From an uncultured Rhizobiaceae group bacterium (GTDB taxonomy: Bacteria; Pseudomonadota; Alphaproteobacteria; Rhizobiales; Rhizobiaceae), in contig CALGMR010000001.1 in NCBI GenBank assembly GCA_937958815.1, positions 32,300 through 96,299 on the forward strand: a stretch of 64,000 nt of DNA, written 5' to 3'. Positions within the stretch are counted from its first letter, which is position 1, and every line of letters begins with the position of its first letter. The notes below the pieces were generated by a model. That model saw only the letters and a list, made by a program, of their open reading frames with translations, searched no databases and was not told where the DNA came from. The position numbers and the translations under genes were made by a program. Positions 36,988 through 45,667 of this stretch are shown in pieces.

Positions 36988-37125
36988 TTAGTTTGAAACC
37001 GTATCAGCAACAATCGCAGTGGTGTCACCACCAGTCAAAGTTCCAAAAACAAAAGCAATCACAAGCACAATGGCGACCGTCCAGAGCGCAATGCCCCAGC
37101 ATGATTTTTCGACTGTATCGTTCAT
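36988..37125 (-). CDS. 45-residue single-pass membrane protein
   Basis: This short frame starts at ATG 37125 with AGGGA five to six bases upstream and ends at TAA 36988-36990. The peptide has a polar, charged head with one Cys (NDTVEKSCWG), one clear membrane helix (IALWTVAIVLVIAFVFGTL) and a short tail (TGGDTTAIVADTVSN). Codon use and the RBS look genuine. Flanks are 96 bp to the rhodanese gene and 211 bp to the end of the MscS gene, so it may have its own promoter. Function unknown; small proteins of this sort often attach to larger membrane complexes. Confidence 0.6.
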   Translation of the reverse strand: MNDTVEKSCWGIALWTVAIVLVIAFVFGTLTGGDTTAIVADTVSN

Positions 37126-37336
37126 AATTTCCCTGAAATTTTCGCTTTATACGCTGCCACATTTTCGGCCACACGAAATCCAAGGATGTTTCTAAATCTG
37201 CGAACACTGTAGAACAACAGCAATTGTGACAATTTCATGGCATGGCAGTCATGCACAAAACGCATAGCTAAAATTTGCTAAATAAAACAGTGAACTACAA
37301 AGCGCGTAACCGTTAACCATACGTTAATTCATGTGG

Positions 37337-38734
37337 CTATTTTGTGGACGAAACCGCCTTCTTAGTCGGTTTCGCATCAGCTTTTACACTCGTATTCACC
37401 TCCACCGGCGTGCGCATGATGATCTCACGATGGGGAAATGGAATGTCGATTCCATTTTCTTGAAAAGCATCCCACAGCGCCAACATCACCTGCCCTCTAA
37501 TATTTGTCAGTCCGTTTTGCGGATCGGAAATCCAAAACCGTGTGACGAAGTTAAGAGAAGAATCGCCAAACTCTGTCATCCAACACACCGGTGTCTTGAT
37601 GTTGCTCACACGATCCACGCTCTTAGCGGCATTGATTGCAAGTTTGGAAACATGGTGGGGATCGCTGTTGTAAGAGACCCCAAACTCCACATCCAACCGG
37701 ACCAGTTTGTCCGTGAACGACCAGTTGATCACTTTCTCGGTGATGAAGTCTTCATTGGGAATCAAAAACTCTCGACCGTCACGCGTCACCACAGAAACAA
37801 ATCTGGAGCGCAATTCCCTTATCCAACCAAATGTTTCCCCGAGAGAAATCGTGTCCCCGGGCTTGATGCTTTTGTCGAGCAAAATAATCACGCCAGATAT
37901 AAAGTTCGAGACTACTTTCTGAAGGCCAAAACCCAGCCCCACACCAACCGCACCTGAGAAGACGGCAAGGGCCGTCAGATCAATACCAACTGAATTGAGC
38001 GCAATGATGATCGCCATGACCACCAAAAAGATTTTCACCAATTTCCCGATCAGCACCTGAAGGCTGGGCGTCAGGTCAGTCATTCCTTTGACACGGGTTT
38101 CCACAAAGTTGCCCGTATTTGTTGCCAACCAAACCAAGGTCAAAAGCAGACCGACGGTTTTGATCACCAGCAGCGCGGAGATGCGGACCTCACCGATGGT
38201 GAAAGCCAAGGCATCGAGTGTTTCCATCGTGGGTGACAAATATCCTGTGATATTAAGCGCCACCACAACCCATGCGACGATCGCAATGGAACGGGACAAT
38301 TGTTTCGACCGAATGACCTTCGACAAAACATTGATCACCAACCATGCAAACGCCAGACTGTAGGCACCACGCAATAAAAACGTGTTCCAAGGCCACGTGT
38401 AGGCATAAGCGATTGTATAAGCGCTCCAACACAGTGGAATGAATGTCACCCACTCAACCCGGCGCAGCAGTGCAGCCAACACACGAAGGAAGCCAGCGTT
38501 CAGTTTCAGGCTGCGCACCCAAGCTTCCAATGGCGGTTCCAAACGTTTGGCCACAAGCCAGCTGAACGCGAACAAAGCAACAATTATGCCCAGCTGGTAT
38601 AGTGTCCAAGGCTGATAGATCAGCGCCCAAACGTCTTCTGCAATTTTTTGAATTCCGGAACCGGCTGTGAGAACAATTTCCTCACCCGTCAAAGTTGGAG
38701 CTTCACCTTCAATTGCTTTGGTATGGTTTGCCAT
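37337..38734 (-). CDS. Mechanosensitive ion channel, MscS family
   Basis: The 465-residue protein from ATG 38734 has several N-terminal membrane helices, then the MscS core. LTALAVFSGAVGVGLGFGLQ is the pore-lining TM3 with its Gly/Ala pattern, NFISGVIILLDKSIKPGDTI and GWIRELRSRFVSVVTRDGRE the beta domain, and FLIPNEDFITEKVINWSF the conserved end. It should open on membrane stretch during osmotic downshock. The ATG is 2 bases after the stop of the glycosylase gene, with the RBS (GGATAAG) overlapping that stop, so the two are coupled. Confidence 0.88.
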   Translation of the reverse strand: MANHTKAIEGEAPTLTGEEIVLTAGSGIQKIAEDVWALIYQPWTLYQLGIIVALFAFSWLVAKRLEPPLEAWVRSLKLNAGFLRVLAALLRRVEWVTFIPLCWSAYTIAYAYTWPWNTFLLRGAYSLAFAWLVINVLSKVIRSKQLSRSIAIVAWVVVALNITGYLSPTMETLDALAFTIGEVRISALLVIKTVGLLLTLVWLATNTGNFVETRVKGMTDLTPSLQVLIGKLVKIFLVVMAIIIALNSVGIDLTALAVFSGAVGVGLGFGLQKVVSNFISGVIILLDKSIKPGDTISLGETFGWIRELRSRFVSVVTRDGREFLIPNEDFITEKVINWSFTDKLVRLDVEFGVSYNSDPHHVSKLAINAAKSVDRVSNIKTPVCWMTEFGDSSLNFVTRFWISDPQNGLTNIRGQVMLALWDAFQENGIDIPFPHREIIMRTPVEVNTSVKADAKPTKKAVSSTK

Positions 38735-38736
38735 TC

Positions 38737-39405
38737 TTATCCAACACTCATTGCCAACACACGGCTGATTTCTTTCAACGATCGACCAGACTGATCGTTC
38801 CATTCATTAAACGCTTCTTGCACCGCTGCCATTGCTTTTTTGGATGTTGGCGGCTTTTCAACAACACCTTCAGCAACCAGCCGCCCGATAACATCTGTCG
38901 ACAATATGAAACCATCCCGGTTCATAAAGCGCAGAAAATAGGAACCTGTGTTGCCACCCAAGCGGGAACCACGTTTTTTCATCATCTCCAAAAGACCAAC
39001 AAAATCTTCGGACGGCCAACCGCCAAACGCGTTGCCGACGCTTCCATACGCTTTGTGCAGCTCAATTAAGAAAGCGGCATTTTCCTGAACCGACCTGATT
39101 TTTGTCCCATGACGGATAATGCGCGCATCACTGACCAATCGCTCAAGGTCTTCATCCGTGTAAAACGAAATTCGACCCGGATCAAAACCGTCAAATGCTG
39201 CCTCAAAACCATCCCACTTGGCATCGACCACTTTCCAGTTGAAACCTGAGTTGAAGATGCAGCGCGTCATCATGGCCAACCATCGGTCAGGTGGAATCTG
39301 TTCTAACTCTTTTTGAGAAGCGGGTGGTTCCAAAAGCGCTTCCAGTACATCACGTCCGCCCTTTCGCTTGGCCGCAATATCAAAAATTTCGTCGAAACTG
39401 TGCAT
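38737..39405 (-). CDS. DNA-3-methyladenine glycosylase I-like protein
   Basis: I start at ATG 39405 (222 residues, MHSFDEIFDIAAKRKGGRDV), preceded by GGAAG. A frame reaching 39486 would overlap the divergent EamA gene. RWLAMMTRCIFNSGFNWKVV resembles the helix-hairpin-helix TagI fold start, and FDPGRISFYTDEDLERLVSD and ARIIRHGTKIRSVQENAAF its conserved core. Catalytic and zinc residues are not all identifiable by eye, so it may be a TagI relative with altered specificity. Upstream of and coupled to the MscS gene. Confidence 0.7.
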   Translation of the reverse strand: MHSFDEIFDIAAKRKGGRDVLEALLEPPASQKELEQIPPDRWLAMMTRCIFNSGFNWKVVDAKWDGFEAAFDGFDPGRISFYTDEDLERLVSDARIIRHGTKIRSVQENAAFLIELHKAYGSVGNAFGGWPSEDFVGLLEMMKKRGSRLGGNTGSYFLRFMNRDGFILSTDVIGRLVAEGVVEKPPTSKKAMAAVQEAFNEWNDQSGRSLKEISRVLAMSVG

Positions 39406-39455
39406 GAGCTTCCAAAAGGCTGTCGCCACGTTCACTACTTGTGCATCACTCTCGC

Positions 39456-40352
39456 ATGAGCAACACAATATCGAAACCCACAACACGTGACCTTTTGTTG
39501 ATGGTGATCACAGCCATCATCTGGGCCTCTGCATTTGTGGCCATCAAGGTCGTTGTGGTGGAAACCGGGCCGCTCTGGCTTGCCGCTTGGCGGGTCGCGA
39601 TTGGGTTTGCGGTTTTGCTGCCCTATGCAATTTGGCGCGGTTTCATTTGGCCTCAAAATTCAAGGATGTGGGTGCTCATTTGCGTGGCATCTTTGTTCAA
39701 TGTGGTGCTGCCCTTCTTTTTCATTTCTTGGGCGGAGCAAACCATTGATGCCGGGGTTACGTCCCTGCTGATGGGAACCGGTCCGTTTTTGGCGTTGTTC
39801 GGCAGTCACGTGTTTACCAGCGACGATAAATTGACGGCGCCTAAATTCATCGGAGTTTTGTTGGGTTTCGCAGGGGTTTTGACGATTGTAGGGGGAGATG
39901 CCATTTCAGGGCTCGGTGGACAAACAATTCTAGCACAAGTCGCCGTTGTTGGTGGTGCACTTTGTTATACAATTTCAGGCCTGATGGTGCGCCGCATTGA
40001 TATTCCACCCATCCGTTTGGGGTGTCTCGTTTTTGGCTCTGGCATGATCATATTGATTGGTGCTGCCTTTATATTCGACGGCACACCCAACATGAGCCTC
40101 AGCACCACCGTTTTATTGTCACTCATATACCTCGGTGTCTTTCCAACAGCGATTGGGCAAATACTGCGCTTCACGCTGATCAAGCGTGTGGGTTACGCAG
40201 CATTTGCATTGGCGCTGAATCTCATACCGGTGATTGGCGTTGGCCTTGGCGCGTTGCTTTTGGGCGAAGTGATCACCCCACGCATCTTCATTGCGCTAGC
40301 ATTGGTTTTAACTGGACTGTTTGTTGCCAGAACAGGCGCACCAAAAACCTAA
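39456..40352 (+). CDS. EamA-family (DMT) transporter
   Basis: The 298-residue product has ten membrane segments and the duplicated EamA layout: LLMVITAIIWASAFVAIKVV in the first half and AQVAVVGGALCYTISGLMVR in the second. Conserved GAALLLGE-like GLGALLLGEVITPRIFIAL closes the second repeat. Such proteins export metabolites; the substrate is unknown. ATG 39456 is chosen over a TTG at 39441. The stop overlaps the aldo/keto reductase stop by 4 bp, convergent. Confidence 0.85.
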   Translation: MSNTISKPTTRDLLLMVITAIIWASAFVAIKVVVVETGPLWLAAWRVAIGFAVLLPYAIWRGFIWPQNSRMWVLICVASLFNVVLPFFFISWAEQTIDAGVTSLLMGTGPFLALFGSHVFTSDDKLTAPKFIGVLLGFAGVLTIVGGDAISGLGGQTILAQVAVVGGALCYTISGLMVRRIDIPPIRLGCLVFGSGMIILIGAAFIFDGTPNMSLSTTVLLSLIYLGVFPTAIGQILRFTLIKRVGYAAFALALNLIPVIGVGLGALLLGEVITPRIFIALALVLTGLFVARTGAPKT

Positions 40353-41179
40353 GCAGCATCCCATTTTGGTGAGAATTCAAAATCGCAGATGCGCGAGTGT
40401 TTTGAGGTGAGTTCAGTAATGGAAGCCATCTGATCGTCAGACAATTCAAAGTCGAAAATGTCCAAATTTTCAGCCAAGCGTGACGGCGTAGCCGTTTTGG
40501 GAATAGCGCCCGCACCTACGTGTTGAACATGCCAGCGCAGCACAACTTGCGCTTCTGTCTTGCCGCAGGCAGCAGCAATATCCATCAAAACCGGGTTGTT
40601 CATCAAAGGTCGACCTTGATAGAGTGGGCAATAGGCCATCAACGCCACACCATGTTCAGCACAGGCAGCTCTAATCTTACGCTGATCCAGATACGGGTGG
40701 TTCTCCACCTGATTGCAGGCGATAGGTCGCTCGGAAGCTGCAACCATTTCATTTAACAATGCAACGGTGAAGTTTGAAACACCAATATTGCGCGCCCATC
40801 CCCGTTCAGCGGCTTCATTCAAAAGCTTGGCCCAGTCGGCAACTGCTTTGACCTTTGGCGGCCAGTGAATGAGCAAAAGATCAACATAGTCTGTGCCCAA
40901 ACGTTCAAGACTTCCCGCAACCGTTTTGATGAAATTATCTTCTGTCACATCAGTCGGCCAGACTTTCGTGGTGAGAAATATGTCATCGCGGGAAAGACTG
41001 GAAGCTTTCATACCCTGCCCCACGGCATCTTCGTTTTCATACATCACAGCCGTATCGATGTGACGATAACCTGTGCCGAGAGCAGTTTTCACAATGTCTG
41101 CGCATTGATCACCGCGCATTTGCCAAGTGCCCAACCCCAGTGCGGGAATCTTTGCACCATTTGCTTCAAGAATTTTCAT
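40349..41179 (-). CDS. Aldo/keto reductase
   Basis: The 276-residue protein from ATG 41179 shows IPALGLGTWQMRGDQCADIV, GYRHIDTAVMYENEDAVGQG with the catalytic Asp and Tyr, FLTTKVWPTD with the Lys, and VDLLLIHWPPK with the His of the AKR tetrad. IGVSNFTVALLNEM and CNQVENHPYLDQRKI follow. It reduces aldehydes or ketones with NADPH; the likeness is to AKR5-type 2,5-diketogluconate/methylglyoxal reductases. A longer frame upstream runs into the promoter area of the divergent DUF1624 gene. Confidence 0.9.
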   Translation of the reverse strand: MKILEANGAKIPALGLGTWQMRGDQCADIVKTALGTGYRHIDTAVMYENEDAVGQGMKASSLSRDDIFLTTKVWPTDVTEDNFIKTVAGSLERLGTDYVDLLLIHWPPKVKAVADWAKLLNEAAERGWARNIGVSNFTVALLNEMVAASERPIACNQVENHPYLDQRKIRAACAEHGVALMAYCPLYQGRPLMNNPVLMDIAAACGKTEAQVVLRWHVQHVGAGAIPKTATPSRLAENLDIFDFELSDDQMASITELTSKHSRICDFEFSPKWDAA

Positions 41180-41251
41180 CAGATTATCCGTTTCGTGAGA
41201 TGCCGTTGGAGTGTTAATAGACCATATGAGGTGTCCGCGAGCGAGAAACAA

Positions 41252-42202
41252 ATGAAAAGTGATCCTACAGAATCTGGGCGGATTGAACTTATAGACGTGG
41301 CACGCGGAATCGCACTTGTGGCGATGACGATCTATCACTTTACCTGGGATCTAGAGTTCTTCGGTTGGATCGTACAAGGCACCACTTTGCAATCCGGTTG
41401 GGTTTGGTTTGCCCGCTGCATTGCTTCAAGTTTTATTTTTTTGGTTGGCGTCAGTTTGGTGTTGGCCCATCATGACGGTGTTCGATGGCGCTCATTTGCA
41501 AAACGTTTGGTGATGCTCATCCTCGCGGCAGCTGCTATTTCTGTAGTCACTAATTTTGCGGTGCCTGGTGGCTTCATTTTCTTTGGCATTCTTCACGGCA
41601 TTGCGCTGTTCAGTCTGCTTGGTATTTTGTTTGTACGCCTCCATTGGGCATTGCCACTGGCGGCAGGTGTGCTCGTTCTCGTTGTCGAGAACACTTTTTC
41701 AAATGATGTGTTTTCCCAGCCTATTTTCTGGTGGGTTGGCTTGGCCCCTACTGACCCACCTTCCAACGACTACGTGCCGCTCTTTCCATGGTTTGCCGCA
41801 GCCTTGTTTGGAATTGCAGCAACCAAAATTGCGCTTCAACAAAACTGGCTTGCAAAACTGCAAAATTGGAAAGCGCCAGACATCATCAACAAGCCTTTGG
41901 GGTTTATCGGTCGACATTCGTTGCTTTATTATTTGGTACACCAACCCATTTTGATGGCGGCAATCTGGTGTTTTACCGCGGTTGCAGGGCCTCCAGATGC
42001 AACGCCATCATTTATGGCAATGTGCGAACGGCAATGCACCGTGAGCAATGGCAAAGCCTATTGCGCATCGTATTGCGGGTGTGTGGTAGACGGTTTTAAA
42101 AGCGGAAGCGTCTTTCAACCGTTTTTAGAAGGCAAAGCCACGTTGGAAAACAATGAAACAATACGTTCCGTTATCAACCAATGCAGCGTTGAAAGCGATT
42201 GA
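41252..42202 (+). CDS. DUF1624/heparan-alpha-glucosaminide N-acetyltransferase-like membrane protein with Cys-rich tail
   Basis: From ATG 41252 the protein has 316 residues. The first 240 form about seven membrane segments with RIELIDVARGIALVAMTIYH, FTWDLEFFGW, FLVGVSLVLAHHDG and the late GFIGRHSLLYYLVHQPILM, matching the DUF1624/YeiB-like acyltransferase family. These carry acetyl from the cytosol to a sugar on the outer face using the His in the membrane. The last ~75 residues are a hydrophilic domain with five close cysteines, CERQCTVSNGKAYCASYCGC, and one near the end, probably disulfide-bonded in the periplasm. Divergent from the aldo/keto reductase. Confidence 0.8.
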   Translation: MKSDPTESGRIELIDVARGIALVAMTIYHFTWDLEFFGWIVQGTTLQSGWVWFARCIASSFIFLVGVSLVLAHHDGVRWRSFAKRLVMLILAAAAISVVTNFAVPGGFIFFGILHGIALFSLLGILFVRLHWALPLAAGVLVLVVENTFSNDVFSQPIFWWVGLAPTDPPSNDYVPLFPWFAAALFGIAATKIALQQNWLAKLQNWKAPDIINKPLGFIGRHSLLYYLVHQPILMAAIWCFTAVAGPPDATPSFMAMCERQCTVSNGKAYCASYCGCVVDGFKSGSVFQPFLEGKATLENNETIRSVINQCSVESD

Positions 42203-42218
42203 AGCTACAATTCAATCT

Positions 42219-43031
42219 TTAACTTGCTGCACTGGCAACCGGATTGATGTTGAACAAGTTCAGTGGAATGAGCTTTGACTGTGTCTGCGACAATTTTTGT
42301 TCGCGCGGAGCTTCAATGAACAATTCGTGGTCGAACCACTTCCACTCATCACACCATGTCCAACAACCGGCCCGCTTGTAAACGTCTGCAACTTTATCTG
42401 CATAGCGTTTGTTGACCGGCAGCTGAATCGTATTCAGTTCATGATTGCCGAAATAGGTCATTGCCAGAGGAAGCGAACGCTCAGTGCAGTAATTGCTCAT
42501 CCAAAGTTTGAACCCGATTTCTTGACTCAACTTCTCCAACACCCGAAAAATTTGAATATGGTCTTCGTGGCCATATTCACCCCAAGGATTGTGTGTGAAC
42601 ACATTCATATCAGACGTAAGCTGTGGTTTGAGCTCGTTGTACAAACGGAAGAAATTCGATTTGTAATGTTCGCGAATGGTGATCTTGGGCGCAGCACTCA
42701 TGCCCAAAAAGCGTTTCACTTTCTGTTTAAGAATACGGCGCTTGTATCGTTTGTTTAAGAGAATTCCGTACTCGCTCAATTCCGGAGACTGCCAGTTCGC
42801 CAATCCATAAGTTGCAGCTTCATCAATTGCCAAAGAGGACACGTTGTGATGGGGAAATTCTGCCAGGGCTTTTCGGCGCGCTTCTCCCATCTTGGGATCA
42901 GGCCAATAGTCTTCAAATGCAATGACAACACGGTCAACATCTTTCAATATGGAGCCGAACCACAGCAATTCATCATCTGGATGCGCAGCCACAATCATTG
43001 AATTTTTCAAAAAATCTCTTTTGCGGGTCAT
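42219..43031 (-). CDS. PIG-L family deacetylase
   Basis: This 270-residue protein starts at the ATG overlapping the upstream stop (ATGA at 43028-43031). SMIVAAHPDDELLWFGSIL has the zinc-binding AHPDDE of N-acetylglucosaminyl-PI deacetylases, and FTHNPWGEYGHEDHIQIFRV has the second His motif (HEDH). The middle is longer than in minimal members and contains basic helices (KRYKRRILKQKVKRF) that may bind membranes or polyanions. It would deacetylate an N-acetyl sugar or similar amide. It forms a coupled pair with a GNAT protein. Confidence 0.85.
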   Translation of the reverse strand: MTRKRDFLKNSMIVAAHPDDELLWFGSILKDVDRVVIAFEDYWPDPKMGEARRKALAEFPHHNVSSLAIDEAATYGLANWQSPELSEYGILLNKRYKRRILKQKVKRFLGMSAAPKITIREHYKSNFFRLYNELKPQLTSDMNVFTHNPWGEYGHEDHIQIFRVLEKLSQEIGFKLWMSNYCTERSLPLAMTYFGNHELNTIQLPVNKRYADKVADVYKRAGCWTWCDEWKWFDHELFIEAPREQKLSQTQSKLIPLNLFNINPVASAAS

Positions 43032-44080
43032 GTAATCGCTCCCTGTTTCTTCATTCGGTGCAAAACAATTTTTTTCAGCAATGCACCTTTCCAACCCCGT
43101 GCGATGCAAAACATCGACATCGGTGTAGCAGTCGTTCCAAACTGATGTTTGAAAGCCTCGTCACCAATGGTGAAATCAAAATTGTTGCCGCCGCGTGCAA
43201 TCCAATCTTCGATCAACCAAGTGTAGAGTTGCAGTCCGGGCGAATGCCTGCCGGCTTTGTCGTAATCAGCACCGATAAGAAGATAGAGAAAACGCCCTTT
43301 ATGCGTGAGCCCGAAGACAACGCCCACTGGTTTTCCATCAGATGTTACCTGCCAGGTTTCAGCAGCATCCGTGTTTGCGCCATCGGCAGCCACATCGGCG
43401 TAAAAATTTTGAACCGTATCGGTTTGAATTGGATCGTTTTCAAAACGCCCTTCCCGCAATCGGGTCAGTTCGCCAATAGCAGTTTTCACATCTTGTGGAT
43501 CGGTCAATCGCGCTAGGTGCACGTCATGCTGTTTTTTCCAGCGCTTGCCCTTGCGTTTAATTTGACCATTCAATTTCGGATCAATATTCGCTGTGCGCCA
43601 TTCGTCAAAGGGCGCTGCGACATCGACACCATGAGCAGAAAAATTGAGGTTCATGGCGTCAACAGGAAACAGAACCTGCCAACACCCCACATGCTCTTCG
43701 CGCACAGGTTTGATCCGCAAAATATCGTACTGCCCCAATACGTCTTCGAACCGTTTGCGCAGTGTACATTCGCTTCCCAACTGTCGACGCAGTTCTTTGT
43801 CCAAAACGGGAGCGGCATAATCACTGACACCAAGGTCCGCAGATTCCAGAAGCCGCATGCCCATTTTTTGTCGTGAGATCATAGGTACGACACCACGCAA
43901 AACGCCGTTTTCACGAAAGGTGACAATGCAAGGCGATGCGCCAAAGGATTGAGGCATTTTTTGGTAAAAATTATTCAACCATACGGGGCTTTGGAACGCG
44001 CTCGCGCGCGCACGTGAAAACACGTCCGCATATTCTGCAGCGGCAAAATCAAACTTGTTTTCCAGCTTTATATCAAACAT
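43028..44080 (-). CDS. GNAT acetyltransferase of the BcsL/CelD (FemAB-like) type
   Basis: I start at ATG 44080 (350 residues), which has GGGGAAGGG six bases upstream; the GTG at 44098 overlaps that site. ASAFQSPVWLNNFYQKMPQ and VVPMISRQKMGMRLLESADL are the N-terminal half of CelD/BcsL-type proteins, and KPVGVVFGLTHKGRFLYLLI and SPGLQLYTWLIEDWIARG belong to the C-terminal GNAT fold. Members probably acylate polysaccharides or amino sugars. Overlap with the PIG-L gene suggests a deacetylate-then-acylate exchange on the same sugar, which is inference. Confidence 0.8.
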   Translation of the reverse strand: MFDIKLENKFDFAAAEYADVFSRARASAFQSPVWLNNFYQKMPQSFGASPCIVTFRENGVLRGVVPMISRQKMGMRLLESADLGVSDYAAPVLDKELRRQLGSECTLRKRFEDVLGQYDILRIKPVREEHVGCWQVLFPVDAMNLNFSAHGVDVAAPFDEWRTANIDPKLNGQIKRKGKRWKKQHDVHLARLTDPQDVKTAIGELTRLREGRFENDPIQTDTVQNFYADVAADGANTDAAETWQVTSDGKPVGVVFGLTHKGRFLYLLIGADYDKAGRHSPGLQLYTWLIEDWIARGGNNFDFTIGDEAFKHQFGTTATPMSMFCIARGWKGALLKKIVLHRMKKQGAIT

Positions 44081-44151
44081 CACAGCACCCTTCCCCACGT
44101 CGTAACAAAAGTAGGTTTTCCAAGGGTGAACAAAAAGGAAAAGGCGTCGTG

Positions 44152-44745
44152 ATGGTTAACGAATTGACTGAAAAAACGCGTTCAAAAACAGGTTCAAAAA
44201 CTGTGTCCGCTGTCTGGTCGTCAGCTCATTGGAGAGCTATAATTTGTGGACTCACAGGAGTGCAGAAATTGACCGATAGAAAAGCCACACCCAACAAATA
44301 TCCGTTGCCGCCTCTTCTGACGGCCGCAACACTTCTCACGTGCTATTTGCTCGACCGGCTTCTCCCCATTGGTTGGGAGCCTGAAAAGGTGACGTCATTC
44401 ATGCGCGGCGCGGGCTTTGTGGTCATTGGCCTAGCTCTTTTAATCGACATTTGGGCCTTCCTGACTTTTCGCCGCAACAACGCAAATATGATGCCGCACA
44501 AAGCAGCGTCTCAACTGCTTTTAACAGGGCCTTTCGCCTATTCTCGCAACCCCATTTATTTTGCAAATGTTTTGCTCACAATAGGCTGCGCATATGCTTT
44601 GGGAAGTCGCTGGTTTTTATTGGGTGCACTCGTTTTGTTCGTTTTGCTAAGCGAACTGGCCATCAAGCGCGAAGAAAAGCATATGGAAGAGAATTTTGGA
44701 GATCACTGGCGCGACTATTGCAAAGCCGTGCGCCGCTGGATCTGA
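44152..44745 (+). CDS. Isoprenylcysteine carboxyl methyltransferase/PEMT-like membrane methyltransferase
   Basis: The 197-residue product starts at ATG 44152 behind AAAAAGGAAAAGG. The first ~45 residues are hydrophilic and unlike the family, so a GTG at 44260 could be the true start. Then come four membrane segments, TGPFAYSRNPIYFANVLLT (the SAM-binding NPIY motif) and REEKHMEENFGDHWRDYCKA near the end, the usual C-terminus of ICMT/PEMT-like enzymes. The bacterial members methylate lipids or small hydrophobic molecules; substrate unknown. It diverges from the GNAT gene. Confidence 0.82.
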   Translation: MVNELTEKTRSKTGSKTVSAVWSSAHWRAIICGLTGVQKLTDRKATPNKYPLPPLLTAATLLTCYLLDRLLPIGWEPEKVTSFMRGAGFVVIGLALLIDIWAFLTFRRNNANMMPHKAASQLLLTGPFAYSRNPIYFANVLLTIGCAYALGSRWFLLGALVLFVLLSELAIKREEKHMEENFGDHWRDYCKAVRRWI

Positions 44746-44857
44746 TTGACGCCCCCAGTTTTTCACGTCATATTCTGGCCATGGGGAAGCGCTCGCCCCG
44801 TGAGGCCAAGGCTCAAGTTGCGCATCCAACACATTCCAAGAATTGCAAGGATGCTTC

Positions 44858-45667
44858 ATGCCGTCTCCAAATCAGATCACCATAAATCAACTTTTCCGCC
44901 TTATCGGGACACCAGATTGCCCCAAGCTTATCGATGTATGCATCGATGAAGATTTCAATGAAGACCCGCGTCTGATCCCCGGTGCCATGCGTCACCCGTT
45001 CAAAAACATTTCTGACCTCGCACCAGAACTAGCAGGTCAGCGGGTGGTCATCATTTGTCAAAAGGGAAAGAAACTCAGCGCTGGCGCTTCGGCTGTGTTG
45101 CGCAATGAAGGTGTAAATGCAGAATATTTGGAAGGCGGTAACTACGCTTGGCGAGATGCCGATTTGCCTTTGTTGCCTGTAGAAGCATTGCCTGCTCGCC
45201 AAGCCAACGGCTCCATGGTGTTCGTGACACGTCATCGCCCGAAAATTGATCGCATCGCGTGCCCGTGGCTTATAAAGCGCTTTGTCGATGCCAGTGCCCA
45301 ATTCTTATTTGTCGCGCCCGCAGAAGTGGAAGCAGTTGCTGAAAAATTCAATGCAACTCCATTTGATATTGAAGGAGTGTTTTTGACCCATCGTGGTGAA
45401 AAATGTTCTTTCGACACCATGCTTGATGAATGGAAATTGCACAGCCCAGCCCTCGACAAGGTCGCTGAGATTGTCCGAGGCGCTGACACAAACCGTCATG
45501 ATCTGTCTCCAGAAGCAGCTGGATTAATGGCCATGTCAGTTGGGTTATCACGCATGTATCGTGATGATCTTAAACAGCTGGAAGCCGGAATGGTGCTTTA
45601 TGACGCTCTTTACCGTTGGGCACGCGATGCACAAAGTGAGGGTCACGACTGGCCGACTTCAAAATGA
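44858..45667 (+). CDS. chrB: Rhodanese-ChrB fusion, chromate resistance protein
   Basis: From ATG 44858 the protein has 269 residues. Residues 1-100 are a rhodanese-like domain ending in VVIICQKGKKLSAGASAVLR, where the Cys is the probable active residue. Residues about 115-265 are the ChrB C-terminal domain: MVFVTRHRPKIDRIACPWLI, GVFLTHRGEKCSFDTMLDEW and MYRDDLKQLEAGMVLYDALY. ChrB proteins regulate or support chromate efflux. The stop overlaps the start of chrA, confirming the function call. Confidence 0.85.
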   Translation: MPSPNQITINQLFRLIGTPDCPKLIDVCIDEDFNEDPRLIPGAMRHPFKNISDLAPELAGQRVVIICQKGKKLSAGASAVLRNEGVNAEYLEGGNYAWRDADLPLLPVEALPARQANGSMVFVTRHRPKIDRIACPWLIKRFVDASAQFLFVAPAEVEAVAEKFNATPFDIEGVFLTHRGEKCSFDTMLDEWKLHSPALDKVAEIVRGADTNRHDLSPEAAGLMAMSVGLSRMYRDDLKQLEAGMVLYDALYRWARDAQSEGHDWPTSK

